Positions 37,273 through 45,873 of a stretch of 64,000 nt of DNA are shown here, piece by piece. The position numbers were made by a program, and so were the translations under genes. This stretch comes from JAPULR01 sp965238215 (lineage in GTDB: Bacteria; Chloroflexota; Dehalococcoidia; Lucifugimonadales; GCA-2712585): positions 372,001 through 436,000 of the forward strand of contig OZ250180.1 of assembly GCA_965238215.1 (NCBI GenBank). The letters are read 5' to 3'. The number at the start of each line of letters is the position of its first letter. The stretch's first letter is position 1. Below the pieces are notes generated by a model. It was not told the origin of the DNA and did not search any database. It worked only from the letters and a program-made list of their open reading frames with translations.

Positions 37273-38406
37273 TTAGTCTGCGTCAGTGAATCGCGTCATC
37301 ACTTGAGTGGCGAAGGTTTCCAAGTTCTTCAGCGTTTTGCCCAATGGAATGCCTATGTGGGAGAAGTCGATGAGCAGATGGTCCAAGTTGCATACTTCCT
37401 GCAACTCGTGGACCTTCTCCACTACGTTCTCAGGGGAGCCCACAAGGAGAGTTCGCGGCTCCAGGAAATCCCAGTCTAGCTTCATGCTAGGGTCCAAGAC
37501 CTCGTCTGGATTCGTGAACACCTGCCTGCCACGAAACGGGTCGTTGAAGACAAAGGAGGACATGATTCCCACTTCCGCGTCCCTGCGTGCCTCCTCCATT
37601 GAAGAGGCGACATATGTAGAGCGCATGACTGCCTGGTCTTCTCCCACAGCAAACGGTCTTCCCTCAAGCTCGGACCTGATCTTGGCGTAGAGTTCCATTC
37701 GCTTTCTGATCCTGAGAGCCGGAGGCTGCCAGTAGCACGCCTTCAACCTGAGTTCCGCTGCGGTTGTTACCGAACGGTCGGTTGAGACGGTCATCCACAA
37801 CGGAGGGTGCGGCTTCTGGTAGGGCCTGGGCGTCACCCGTAGCTTCGTGACTCTTTCCCCATCCTGCCAGGCGGGATTCGGAGGATAGAGGGGATGGGAG
37901 AAGACTGTGTCTTCGGCAGGAAAGCGGTAATTTGTCCCTTGGTATGAGAAGTACTCGTTGGCCCAGATCTCCCGAACTATCTCCACTGTCTCTCTGAACA
38001 GCTCCCTGTTTTCCCTGTCCCTTCGGGGGTCCGCGTTGGGATGAAACTGGGGACCCTCGTACGGCCAAATTCCTCTGCCGAATCCAACTTCCACGCGTCC
38101 CCCGGTCATGTTGTCCAGAATCGCAATGTCCTCGGCAAGCCGTATCGGATGCCACCACGGGACTATGTTGGCCATCTGTCCAATGCGAATTCTGGAAGTC
38201 CGAGCCGCCAGGTCCGCACCAAGCAGGATTGGATTTGGTATGTCCCCCACCGCATAGGGACCGAAGTGGTGCTCCCCAAGCCACATGGCCTCGAAGCCAA
38301 GCTCCTCGGCAAGGATGGTCTGCTGCCTGAGGTTGTCCAGCAGGCCAACGGCACTGGTGGCTTCTCCGGCAGAGGCTGCAACCGTCGTGAAGGCGTCAAA
38401 TCTCAT
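37273..38406 (-). CDS. LLM-class flavin-dependent oxidoreductase (luciferase-like)
   Basis: 377 aa, bacterial luciferase fold. Clear family markers: ILAEELGFEAMWLGEHHFGP, IRIGQMANIVPWWHPIRLAE, DNMTGGRVEVGFGRGIWPYE, and a C-terminal VGSPENVVEKVHELQEV. These enzymes use reduced FMN (or F420) and O2 to oxidise or cleave organic substrates. Many paralogues are known in SAR202 Chloroflexota, where they are proposed to act on recalcitrant organic matter. The substrate cannot be deduced. Divergent from the phosphotriesterase-like gene, with 179 bases between them. Confidence 0.93.
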   Translation of the reverse strand: MRFDAFTTVAASAGEATSAVGLLDNLRQQTILAEELGFEAMWLGEHHFGPYAVGDIPNPILLGADLAARTSRIRIGQMANIVPWWHPIRLAEDIAILDNMTGGRVEVGFGRGIWPYEGPQFHPNADPRRDRENRELFRETVEIVREIWANEYFSYQGTNYRFPAEDTVFSHPLYPPNPAWQDGERVTKLRVTPRPYQKPHPPLWMTVSTDRSVTTAAELRLKACYWQPPALRIRKRMELYAKIRSELEGRPFAVGEDQAVMRSTYVASSMEEARRDAEVGIMSSFVFNDPFRGRQVFTNPDEVLDPSMKLDWDFLEPRTLLVGSPENVVEKVHELQEVCNLDHLLIDFSHIGIPLGKTLKNLETFATQVMTRFTDAD

Positions 38407-38585
38407 TCTTGTACCCTCCCGCTCCTACAGGACAACTGTGACCTTCGGTCTAACTAAATGACCGACACTCTTATTAGCTTCGCGGACGGCGAGAATCCAC
38501 CTCCGGATGTCAACAATCACAGTTTTGTGGGGATTGTCTGGGTCATGTTAGACTTGCAAGCCACCCTACTGCAAGGATCTACCCC

Positions 38586-39632
38586 ATGCCATCAAGACAA
38601 AACCAGGGTCTCATCCAGACCGTGTTGGGTTCCATCTCACCATCGGAGCTTGGCCCTACCACGACTCATGAGCATCTTTGCATTGACTTCTCTTTCATGT
38701 TGCGTCCGGGCCAAGACTCGCCATCTGAGGAACTGGCGGATGCTCCCATAGCCCTGGAGAACCTGGGGTGGATACGACGTAACTACTACAGCAACCGCTC
38801 CAATCTGCAGTTGATGGACCTGGATACTATCATCAGAGAAGTTTGGATGTACAGAAACGCCGGCGGCGGCGCGATCGTAGATGCGACCACGAAAGGCATC
38901 GGGCGCAAACCTGATGCTCTGGCTCGAATCTCTCAAGAAACGGGAGTGCATATCATCATGGGCGCCGGCTTCTATGTGGGCGCCGTTCATCCTGAGGATA
39001 TGGATGAGCGGAGCGTGGACGATCTGGCACAGGAGATTACTTCAGACATTACGGAAGGCGTCAACGGCATAAAGGCAGGTATTATCGGCGAGGTGGGCTG
39101 CACCTGGCCTCTGACCACAAATGAGCGAAAGTCTATTGAGGCGTCAGCAATTGCTCAGCGGGAAACAGGTGCGGCGATGCTGATCCATCCGGGGAGGCAC
39201 CCGGAGGCGCCCGCCGAAATATTGGAACTGCTTGATAACGGCGGTGCAGACATATCGCGGGTGATAATGGGACATCTGGACCGCACCGTGTTTGAGTTCG
39301 AAGCGGTACGGAGAATCGCCGAGTCAGGCTGTTACCTCGAATGGGACCTGTTCGGCAATGAGGGGTCGCACTATCCCTTGGCCGAAATCGACATGCCCAG
39401 CGACGCTCAGAGGCTGGACTTCATAAGGCGCATAGCCGAGGAGGGCTATACCGACCGAATTGTCATAGGGCAGGATATCGCTACCAAGCACAGGCTAGTG
39501 AAATATGGCGGTCACGGCTACGGCCACATCCTTGAGAACATCGTCCCCAAGATGCGGCGCAGGGGGTTTTCCGAAGATGCGATTCGGGCAATTACGGTGG
39601 ACAACCCGGCCAGGATTCTCGCTCTTGTGTGA
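38586..39632 (+). CDS. Phosphotriesterase-family metal-dependent hydrolase
   Basis: 348 aa TIM-barrel amidohydrolase. The first metal site THEHL is near residue 29, followed by IMGAGFYVGAVHP, LIHPGRHP, VIMGHLDRT and GQDIATKHRLVKYGGHGYGH (Asp and His of the active site). At the bridging position the sequence is KAGIIGEVG with Glu, as in the E. coli PHP/YhfV-type branch, rather than the carbamylated Lys of true phosphotriesterases. A lactonase or carboxyl-ester hydrolase is therefore more likely than a phosphotriesterase. AAGGA precedes the ATG by eight bases. Divergent from the LLM oxidoreductase; the two may serve one catabolic route. Confidence 0.88.
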   Translation: MPSRQNQGLIQTVLGSISPSELGPTTTHEHLCIDFSFMLRPGQDSPSEELADAPIALENLGWIRRNYYSNRSNLQLMDLDTIIREVWMYRNAGGGAIVDATTKGIGRKPDALARISQETGVHIIMGAGFYVGAVHPEDMDERSVDDLAQEITSDITEGVNGIKAGIIGEVGCTWPLTTNERKSIEASAIAQRETGAAMLIHPGRHPEAPAEILELLDNGGADISRVIMGHLDRTVFEFEAVRRIAESGCYLEWDLFGNEGSHYPLAEIDMPSDAQRLDFIRRIAEEGYTDRIVIGQDIATKHRLVKYGGHGYGHILENIVPKMRRRGFSEDAIRAITVDNPARILALV

Positions 39633-39681
39633 TCGTTCCCGGTAGCGTCAACTGGGGTTCCGGCAGACTCCCAACTGTAGC

Positions 39682-39762
39682 AACGTCTCGAAGAAGGTAC
39701 TGTTTGTCGTATAGAATCGCGGACCCTCTCCCGCCTGGAGTCATTCAGTACTCGAACTCCGA
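39682..39762. repeat. Dispersed intergenic repeat E, copy 5
   Basis: ACGTCTCGAAGAAGGTACTG, TTTGTCGTATAGAATCGC, CCCGCCTGGAGTCATTCAGT and ACTCGAACTCC align with copy 3 (ATCTCAAAAACTATACTG, CCTATCGTACAAAATCGC, TGCCTAAGGGCATTTGAG, ACTCGAAATG). Confidence 0.5.
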
Positions 39763-39892
39763 TCTGCTGGTACTCTCGGTAGTGCAGGCTCCTTATTTGG
39801 GGCTTTATTCCAGGGCTGGCATACCGTACGACAGCAGTGGCATTCGACCGACACCCTCCTGGATTGTCCGTGCGTAACCGGCCCCACCGAGA

Positions 39893-40268
39893 GCGTTGTC
39901 GTATATGGTTCGGTATCGGCGACGGCGGCAACAAGATCAGCATGGGAAACCCCGCCGAGGACATCCCGTCCGTGGAGCAGTTTCCCAACGAGCCGAGTGT
40001 CACCACCATCTCGCATCTAGCCATTGCCAGCGTCTCGATCTGGGGCGGCTACGGCCTCGTTGCCGCGCTGCCGCTTCTGACGGGGCGCACCCTGTTGCCG
40101 TCGCCAGAGCAGAAAGAGGATGTTATCCGCGCGATGGTGGACCGGTGTGCCATCGACTCCGGTGGGATCGCGCCGGTGTATGGGGTGGACGGCTTCACGC
40201 TGCATGAGGATCGCTGGACTATGGAGGCGCACCACCGCTTGCTGCCGGAGAGTGGCGTGGAGGAGTAG
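39893..40268 (+). pseudogene. C-terminal fragment of a D-glutamate cyclase-like gene
   Basis: About 120 residues from FGIGDGGNKISMGN to the stop. They parallel the second half of the gene at 30520: ASVSIWGGYGLVAALPLLTG here versus ASVSNWGAYGLVAALSLQTR there, and VYGVDGFTL versus YTVDGYTL. The N-terminal domain is missing and the upstream sequence of this frame is unrelated, so it is a remnant. The two copies are too different for a recent duplication. Confidence 0.8.
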
Positions 40269-40339
40269 GTCCTAACCCGTCATTTCGCGAAAGCAGGAGC
40301 CTCACCCTTCACGGACATGCTCTTGGACAATTCGCGGGG

Positions 40340-40852
40340 TCACTCCTGCCGCTCGGAATTCGGGTTGAAGGGCTCGCCGTCTACCAACAAGTCCTTGATG
40401 GCGGCGTTGCCGTCGCCGTCAACGTTGACCACAACTTTCACGTCATCCGCGCGTTCTACGATGCGTCCGGTCCCTTCCGGCACAAAATACGTTCCGATTC
40501 CAAAGTCAGCATGGCCCATGCGGTCCACTCGGCCCTTGATGAATATGTCCCCGACGACACCACTTCGCGCGACGGTGTATCCCGACGCTGTCCAAATCTC
40601 CGGGCCTCTCCTCAGCCCGACGTAAACCGTGTCGCCTACCTCCAGTTGCGGGTACGACGGCAAGTTGGCGATCTCGTAATCGAGGATGGCGTAATCGCCC
40701 TGCAGCAGGGACCGCGGGTCCACCGGGACGGTTTGCAGCACGACCTCGGTTCCGATGCGGAGGTCTGCTTCCTTCACAACGATGAAGCCTATCAGGAAGA
40801 CCAGTTGCGCGACGACCACGATCCAGAAGGCTATGCGGCCCCAGGGCTTCAT
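40340..40852 (-). CDS. GDYXXLXY-domain protein
   Basis: 170 aa. One N-terminal membrane segment (IAFWIVVVAQLVFLIGFIV), then the family motif GDYAILDY at residues 52-59 preceded by PVDPRSLLQ. A soluble beta-rich domain follows (DTVYVGLRRGPE, IFIKGRVDR, GIGTYFVPEGTG). This small membrane-anchored family is regularly encoded with DUF2157 membrane proteins. Here the start overlaps the DUF2157 stop (ATGA), so the two are translationally coupled. Biochemical role unknown. Confidence 0.9.
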   Translation of the reverse strand: MKPWGRIAFWIVVVAQLVFLIGFIVVKEADLRIGTEVVLQTVPVDPRSLLQGDYAILDYEIANLPSYPQLEVGDTVYVGLRRGPEIWTASGYTVARSGVVGDIFIKGRVDRMGHADFGIGTYFVPEGTGRIVERADDVKVVVNVDGDGNAAIKDLLVDGEPFNPNSERQE

Positions 40853-42090
40853 ACCTCGCCCTCCCTAACGCGCATGGCAGACAACATTTGGCGGCGTCCA
40901 CGCTCCAGCAGGAAACCGCCGGCCAGCAGGACTATGCCGGCGCCAAAGAATACCAGCGAGCTGTCGAATAGGCCTATCGAATACTCGAAGTAACGGGTGA
41001 TGACGTACAGAGCGATCAGCCCCAGGGACAGGTTGACGCGCCCCTCATGCTCTTGCAGGTAGCCTGAGACCATCAGCCCCAGAACCGACAGGGCGAATAG
41101 CAGGTTGAACACAATGGGATAGAGCGGCTCCCAGCCAACAGGGACTCGCGCCGCCAGGTGGGCTGCCGCCAGCAGAACCACGATAATTGCGACCTCTACG
41201 AGTTCCACCGTCGACCGGTCGCCTCTCCGGACTCGTGGCCATGCCAGCCCCGCCGTCAGCGCAACGGCGATGGCCGACGCGCCGTAGGCCACGACCCAGT
41301 ATCCCAGAGGCACGCCGTTGTCATCGCCGAGCTTATCAAACAGGTCATGGAAGGTGAGCAGGTAAAGCGCACCGAAGGCGACAATCAGCCCAACGGCTTG
41401 GAAGAGCCCGCCAATTGTTTTCCATCCTTGGAACTGTACCTTGGCCTTGCCAATCGCGTAGAGGAACGCCGCCAGGGCCAGATAAATCACCGCAGCCAAT
41501 ATGCCGGAACCTGAGCCGGAAACCTCTTCTAACCAGGGAATCAATCGGAATGTCGCAGCGACAAGGAACAGAACAATGGCCAAGAACATCACCGGGCGCG
41601 ACCGGGTTACGTAGGCTAAGGGCAGCACTCCCAGGAACCAAAAGGTAGAGAGGTTGGGGTGGTTCACTGGGATGTGGTAAATCTGACCGATGAGGTGCAC
41701 CCCACTTCCGAAGATGATGCAGCCCAACAGCACCAGCGCCAGACCAACAGCGTGATAGCCCATACGCTGCCAGACGAAGTAGCCCGCGCCATAGGAAAGC
41801 GCTAGGCCGACCACCAGCGAGCCCAGTTTGACGCCTCTCGAAATTTCATCCCAGTTGGCAGCGAAGAAGGTGATGACGCCCAGCCCAATAAGAATGGCGC
41901 CCAGGATCGACAGTCCCACGACGAGAGCCTGCCGCCTCCGGGACGCCTCGTAGTCGGGGGAATACGCCGGGTAGCGGGCCAGGATCGCCCGGCCCTGTTC
42001 GGCGGTGATCGTTCCGTCCTCCTGCCACGCCTCGACTTCTTGCCGCAGCCGGGCAAGGAATCGGGGGCTGGCGCTTTCAGAGGAATTCAT
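40849..42090 (-). CDS. DUF2157 polytopic membrane protein
   Basis: 413 aa from ATG 42090. A cytoplasmic N-terminal helical part (LARLRQEVEAWQEDGTITAE, QGRAILARY) is followed by about 12 hydrophobic segments, beginning ALVVGLSILGAILIGLGVI and FFAANWDEISRGVKLG, the DUF2157 signature. Partner of the GDYXXLXY protein downstream. The function of this pair is not established. Confidence 0.88.
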   Translation of the reverse strand: MNSSESASPRFLARLRQEVEAWQEDGTITAEQGRAILARYPAYSPDYEASRRRQALVVGLSILGAILIGLGVITFFAANWDEISRGVKLGSLVVGLALSYGAGYFVWQRMGYHAVGLALVLLGCIIFGSGVHLIGQIYHIPVNHPNLSTFWFLGVLPLAYVTRSRPVMFLAIVLFLVAATFRLIPWLEEVSGSGSGILAAVIYLALAAFLYAIGKAKVQFQGWKTIGGLFQAVGLIVAFGALYLLTFHDLFDKLGDDNGVPLGYWVVAYGASAIAVALTAGLAWPRVRRGDRSTVELVEVAIIVVLLAAAHLAARVPVGWEPLYPIVFNLLFALSVLGLMVSGYLQEHEGRVNLSLGLIALYVITRYFEYSIGLFDSSLVFFGAGIVLLAGGFLLERGRRQMLSAMRVREGEV

Positions 42091-42512
42091 CAATCGGGCT
42101 TTTTCATGCCGTGATATGTCCCTTTCTCAATTAACGACTACTAACGACTATTGCGCTAAGGGATGTGAACCGAAATTTCCCATATTTGCAGTCTTCAGGC
42201 TCACAGGACTGCCCAAACGAGATGCAAGCATCATATTCAGGTTCTGCGAAGCATGTCAATTGCCGGTCTATCCAATAAGGGATGTGTTTGTAGTGGTAAA
42301 GCACCCTTCTTGTCAGTCTTCATCCTCTTCGTGTCCTCTGCCAGTGGGATGAACCCGCATTGAATACAAGGTGACTACCTAGAGCGCTCTCTCCCTCTTG
42401 GCAAGATCGTGGCTGTACTCTCCCTCAGCTTGGCGCCGCCCTTGACACACATCTGTGGGGTGAAGACTGATGGCACAGCCGCCTTCTGAGGCGGTGATAA
42501 ATTTAACGAAGT
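42091..42512. other. Intergenic region, nothing recognised apart from the 15-mer
   Basis: Upstream of the DUF2157 gene; its promoter is not clear. Includes the third copy of the 15-mer at 42433-42447. Confidence 0.35.
42433..42447. repeat. 15-mer GCGCCGCCCTTGACA, copy 3
   Basis: Shares 17 bases (TGGCGCCGCCCTTGACA) with copy 1. It sits just outside the RCC1/MMPL gene debris. Confidence 0.6.
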
Positions 42513-42700
42513 TTATGCGCCCGGCGGAAAGTTCTCATCCGTCACCGCCGGAAATGGTCATACCTGCGGTGTGAGGGTCGACAGTGCCGTGGTCTGCTGG
42601 GGCAGCCATTCCTTCGGCGAAGCATTACCGCCTGATGGGGACTTAGTCTCCGTAAGCGCCGGAAGGTCACACACTTGCGGTGTGAGGCACGACGGCCGCA
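42513..42700 (+). pseudogene. RCC1-repeat protein fragment
   Basis: Plus-strand reading FSSVTAGNGHTCGVRVDSAV, VCWGSHSFGEALPP, LVSVSAGRSHTCGVRHDGRI contains one full RCC1/BNR propeller repeat and the start of the next (HTCGVR and VCWG are diagnostic). Frames are open only over about 190 bases, and homology stops where the minus-strand MMPL fragment begins near 42697. Such repeats come from secreted propeller proteins. Confidence 0.75.
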
Positions 42701-43693
42701 TCGAACGAATTCAGGTCCTCGATCAAGTTCCCGTCCCTGGGTAAGACGTCGCGGATAGTGAGGTCCGTGGTGATCCCCGAGGCCGCGTACCCGAGCCCAA
42801 CCGTCACCGCAACCACGAGAACGAGGTAGGGCGCTGGCCGCCGCGTGGTGGATGTCCCCAGCCTTTCCGCTAGCCGGTCGATGCCGGGGATTGCATTTGC
42901 GATCGGACGGGGCGGAGGAAGCGGTCCGCGGGCTTCGCGACGCCGGTCGATGATCGTTCGCACGGCTGGGACCAGCGTCAGCATCACGATCAGGCTCAAC
43001 CCGACGCCCAGCCCCACCACCACGCCGAAGTCCCCGATCCCCGAGATCGGCGAGAGCAGGTTCGCCAGGAAGCTTACGCTCGTGGTGATGGCGGCCAGCG
43101 CCAGCGGGATGATGGCGTTCCGGAGCCCCGCGAGCACCGCTACCGCCACCGGCTCGCCGGCTATCCGTTGCTCCCGGTAGTGCGACACAGTCTGGATCGA
43201 ATAGTCCACTGCGAGGCTTATCAGGATGAGCGGCACCGTTGCCGTGAGCGCGTTCGGTGGGCCGATCAGATCTAAGGCCGCCTGGGCCGAGCCAGCTCTC
43301 CGCCCCGACGGTCCAGATCAGCGCGAGTACAAGCCCCGTCAGCGTGGGCAGCAGGTCGGAGAGCGTGCGCATGAAGAGCAGCGCCAGCCCCAGCAGCGGC
43401 AGCACCCCGCGGCTCGTGGCCTCCTGTTACTCCTCCTCAATCACCGCGGGCGACACGCTGCCCACGCTCAGCGGGCCCTCGTCCGCCTCCGCCAGGTCGT
43501 TGATCGCCAGCTGCGCGTCGTCAACGGCCTCGTCGCTGGTATCGCGTAGCCGGATGGTGGCGACCGCGATCGGCGTGCCATCCGTGTCCGTTCCGGTCAT
43601 CATGTCGAGCGCCTTTCGCGCCGGGTGGAGCTCCGGTGTGGCCCGGACATGGTCAAGCGCCGCATCGATTACTTCACCGGCTTCTGCCTGCAC
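42697..43693 (-). pseudogene. MMPL/RND-family transporter, internal fragment with frameshifts
   Basis: Minus strand, in order: a periplasmic-domain piece (43693-43427, TPIAVATIRLRDTSDEAVDD, ending EEE stop), a membrane piece in another frame (VLPLLGLALLFMRTLSDLLP, to about 43290), then VPLILISLAVDYSIQTVSHY and AAITTSVSFLANLLSPIS in a third frame (43236-42697). VDYSIQ is the conserved DYxI/DYG-type motif of transmembrane helix 4 in MMPL proteins. Both ends are missing. At 42697 the sequence runs straight into the RCC1 fragment of opposite strand. Confidence 0.75.
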
Positions 43694-43785
43694 ACAACAA
43701 AAACGCCTTGAGAGGCTCCTACGTCTCCTACAACTCCCACGTACTATTATATGTAACCTGTGCCACGTTGTTCAGAGGCTCCCTG
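43690..43785 (-). mobile_element. Solo right end of an IS5-type element
   Basis: About 85 percent identical by eye to the right end of the complete IS at 5310-5401. Shared words include ACTATTATATG, AACCTGT and GTTGTTCAGAGG. Only about 95 bases remain. Its outer end cuts the integrase fragment, whose frame reads into the IS (EPLNNVAQVTYNS), just as the nuclease gene at 5.4 kb reads into the complete copy (GPLNNLVQVAYNS). Confidence 0.75.
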
Positions 43786-43964
43786 GGTTGGCCCACTATG
43801 GGAAACGCACCTATGCCGATATCGCGCCGCCTTCCGTCAATGACGATTCGCTGGACCCATGCTTTGGTTCCTGAAGACCGGATTACTAAATAGAGGCCGC
43901 CCCCGTCTCCGTTACGCCCAGGGTCCTTTAGAACCTTCACCTTAGTAGCTGTAAGCCCTGCCAT
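43786..43964 (-). pseudogene. N-terminal fragment of a second tyrosine integrase
   Basis: About 59 residues: LTATKVKVLKDPGRNGDGGG, LYLVIRSSGTKAWVQRIV, DGRRRDIGIGAFPIVG. This is the DUF4102 DNA-binding arm domain of P4-type integrases, similar to the start of the intact integrase at 53106-54347 (LTAAKVKRLTEPGRYSDGGN). The catalytic domain was lost where the IS remnant begins. Its start codon is about 155 bases from the 44120 att core, close to the 133-base distance between the intact integrase start and its att core. It is thus the int end of an older element at the same tRNA site. Confidence 0.8.
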
Positions 43965-44214
43965 AGCATCTCCCTTCCTAGCGATACAACGTTTAGTACC
44001 ACATTTTAGGTGGGATGCTACCGCTCAACGTGGGACATCGCAGGACCTAATAGGACTGCACTCGGGCATGAACTAGGCATAAAAAGGCCTTATTGGGAAG
44101 ACAGTGGAAGGAAAAATTGGCGTCCCAGGCAGACGATTTGTTAAAGGTTTTTTCAGTAGGGAAAGAGCCTAGAGTAGCTTGGCAATTACTACCTTTTAGC
44201 CTTGGAGTAGCTTG
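43965..44214. other. Left junction region of the integrated element
   Basis: Non-coding. Holds the left att core (44120-44132) and two integrase arm-type motifs (44174-44184 and 44207-44217). Confidence 0.6.
44120..44132. repeat. att core, distal end of the satellite
   Basis: GCGTCCCAGGCAG, identical and in the same orientation as 54481-54493 at the 3' end of tRNA-Arg. The 10.36 kb between them is the integrated element. Confidence 0.85.
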
Positions 44215-44217
44215 TCA
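44174..44217. promoter_or_regulatory. Integrase arm-type sites, distal end
   Basis: GTAGCTTGTCA at 44207-44217 is the exact reverse complement of TGACAAGCTAC at 53033-53043 and 54391-54401. A near copy GTAGCTTGGCA is at 44174-44184. Their placement close to both att cores suggests binding sites for the integrase N-terminal domain. Confidence 0.6.
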
Positions 44218-44502
44218 GACTGGGTTGGGCCGCTGTATTCCGTGCACAAATTGGGCGGCGGCCGGGTGGTGAGGGCAGGAGCGTCCGTGCTGTTCCCCTT
44301 GTGGCGCAAGGCAGTCCATACAGTCCGTTTCAAGGGGGATTGGCTCATTCCTATTGGTGATTGATTCCGGCCTTGCGTAGTTGCCTGTTATCCGTGGTGG
44401 TGCTTCCCTGATTGTGCAAGCATTCCGGCCGCATGAAAGGCAAGTCGTTCCAAGGTCTGCATCGGGAATCAGGAGCCCGCCGCAATGGCTACATCTCGCC
44501 AT
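44215..44502 (-). CDS. Small zinc-ribbon protein
   Basis: 95 aa from ATG 44502, overlapping the portal gene end by 14 bases in another frame. Two CxxC pairs (CSHCGG and CLSCG) form a zinc ribbon at the N-terminus; a second Cys-rich patch (DCMDCLAP, SCPHH) is near the C-terminus. It is the last gene of the packaging operon. No family recognised. A longer upstream frame would overlap portal further and is not needed. Confidence 0.6.
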   Translation of the reverse strand: MARCSHCGGLLIPDADLGTTCLSCGRNACTIREAPPRITGNYARPESITNRNEPIPLETDCMDCLAPQGEQHGRSCPHHPAAAQFVHGIQRPNPV

Positions 44503-45559
44503 CAAGCAACCCAACAGCTGCCATTGCAACGGCAACATCGACGCCGGCCCTAACCAGCTTATCGACCACCTGAGCACGGCTTACCATGTCCAAGGCGTAG
44601 CTATCGAATTTGAGCCTTACGGGGGTCTCAAACTTCATGGACAACTCAAACTCCAACAACCTAGCCAAAGGCCTCACTGTGCCCATTTGCCAGCGTCTCA
44701 GAGCCTCACGTTGGCTTGTGCCGTCCGCATCCGTGAAGAGGCTGGGGGGAGTGCCAGTGCTTGCCAAGACTGCCATGAATGCCTGAGCCTGAATCTTCAC
44801 CATCTCAGCCGGCGGCTTGGGCCCTAGCCTCTGAGCCGTCCAGTCCTTCTTAGGTGCTTGCGTTGACCCTTCACTCCAACCCGCCGCCGTGGTTTCCACG
44901 AAAGCGGCCTTGCCTCTAGCCTTTCGGATATCGGCTTTCAGCATCTTCAAAGGGTCGTCGTCTGAGTCGTCGCCGCCGTCTTGTGGGATGGTGATTATCT
45001 GAGCCAAGGGCCCGCTTGCTTCGTCTGCTAAGGAGCGTTCTACTTCGCTATTCAATCGGCTTGTGGTGTGCGCCCAATTCGCTGGGGAAATGCCGACGTA
45101 TGGTTGGCCAGGCTTTGCGCCAAAGGTGACGAAAATCACACCATCGGCGGGAAGGTTCCACGTGGTGCTTGTCGAAGGCCCATAGCCCGTCACCCTCACG
45201 CTCCAACCACGGCGGGAGTGAGACCCTTCCCAATGCCAGCTAGAGGCCGGAACCAACTCAAAGCCGCCAAAGCCGTCCGATTCTATGACGTGCATCGACT
45301 GGCCAGCCCGGATTAGGTCTCTGCCAACCTGAGCCAAGAACGTGGGAGACACGGCTTGCGTGACGTACTCGGGCCCATCCACGTTTGCCGACGCAAAGGC
45401 CCTAGAAAGGCTACCAGCGGCGGCCTCTATGGCTGCTGTGCTTCCTGAGTCGGCGGCTTGTCCTGCGGCTTGAGCCTCAATCAGCCTAACAACTGCGTCG
45501 GCAAAATCCCCGCCGGATTCTCGCTTTTCTATTCCCTTGGAGAATGGCCAGAACTTCAT
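44489..45559 (-). CDS. HK97-type portal protein
   Basis: 356 aa, at the short end for HK97 portals. Recognisable features: the N-terminal SFWPF-like start (MKFWPFSKG), YVTQAVSPTFLAQVGRDLIR with the Gly-Ser/Trp-rich wing (WHWEGSHSRRGWSVRVTGYG), the stem region SPANWAHTTSRLNSEVERSL, and the C-terminal LASTGTPPSLFTDADGTSQR followed by REALRRWQMGTVRPLARLLE. Twelve copies form the DNA entry vertex that binds the terminase. Stop and start overlap the connector gene by four bases. It lies at the distal end of the capsid operon, whereas canonical HK97-type clusters put portal next to TerL. Confidence 0.88.
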   Translation of the reverse strand: MKFWPFSKGIEKRESGGDFADAVVRLIEAQAAGQAADSGSTAAIEAAAGSLSRAFASANVDGPEYVTQAVSPTFLAQVGRDLIRAGQSMHVIESDGFGGFELVPASSWHWEGSHSRRGWSVRVTGYGPSTSTTWNLPADGVIFVTFGAKPGQPYVGISPANWAHTTSRLNSEVERSLADEASGPLAQIITIPQDGGDDSDDDPLKMLKADIRKARGKAAFVETTAAGWSEGSTQAPKKDWTAQRLGPKPPAEMVKIQAQAFMAVLASTGTPPSLFTDADGTSQREALRRWQMGTVRPLARLLEFELSMKFETPVRLKFDSYALDMVSRAQVVDKLVRAGVDVAVAMAAVGLLDGEM

Positions 45560-45873
45560 ATCAACCCACCACGTCGAACCTTGTATCTGGTAAGCAAAGA
45601 GGCGGCGCCTGAGCGTCGAAACATCGCTGAATGATCAGTTATTGAATTACTGGATAGAGGCCCAACCGACTTTGAAGTAAGCACCCCAAAGGAAGTTTCG
45701 GCCTCTGCCAGATATCCAGCGAACCTTATGACCGCTTCATTCTGCAAGGTCTCAGGGGCAAGGGGCGCGTAGTCCTCTACCCTCAAGGTGGCCACTGCCA
45801 GGAGACGAGTTGCATTGTCTCCTGCACGTGGAACGGCGGCTGTGAGTTGGGATTCAGTAAGGGTTACAGCCAT
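45556..45873 (-). CDS. Head-tail connector-like protein
   Basis: 105 aa. MAVTLTESQLTAAVPRAGDN and LLAVATLRVEDYAPLAPETL, QNEAVIRFAGYLAEAET have the helical pattern of gp6-type adaptor (head completion) proteins. The position between prohead protease and portal supports this. It overlaps both neighbours by a few bases. A connector would dock a tail supplied by another phage. Confidence 0.65.
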   Translation of the reverse strand: MAVTLTESQLTAAVPRAGDNATRLLAVATLRVEDYAPLAPETLQNEAVIRFAGYLAEAETSFGVLTSKSVGPLSSNSITDHSAMFRRSGAASLLTRYKVRRGGLI

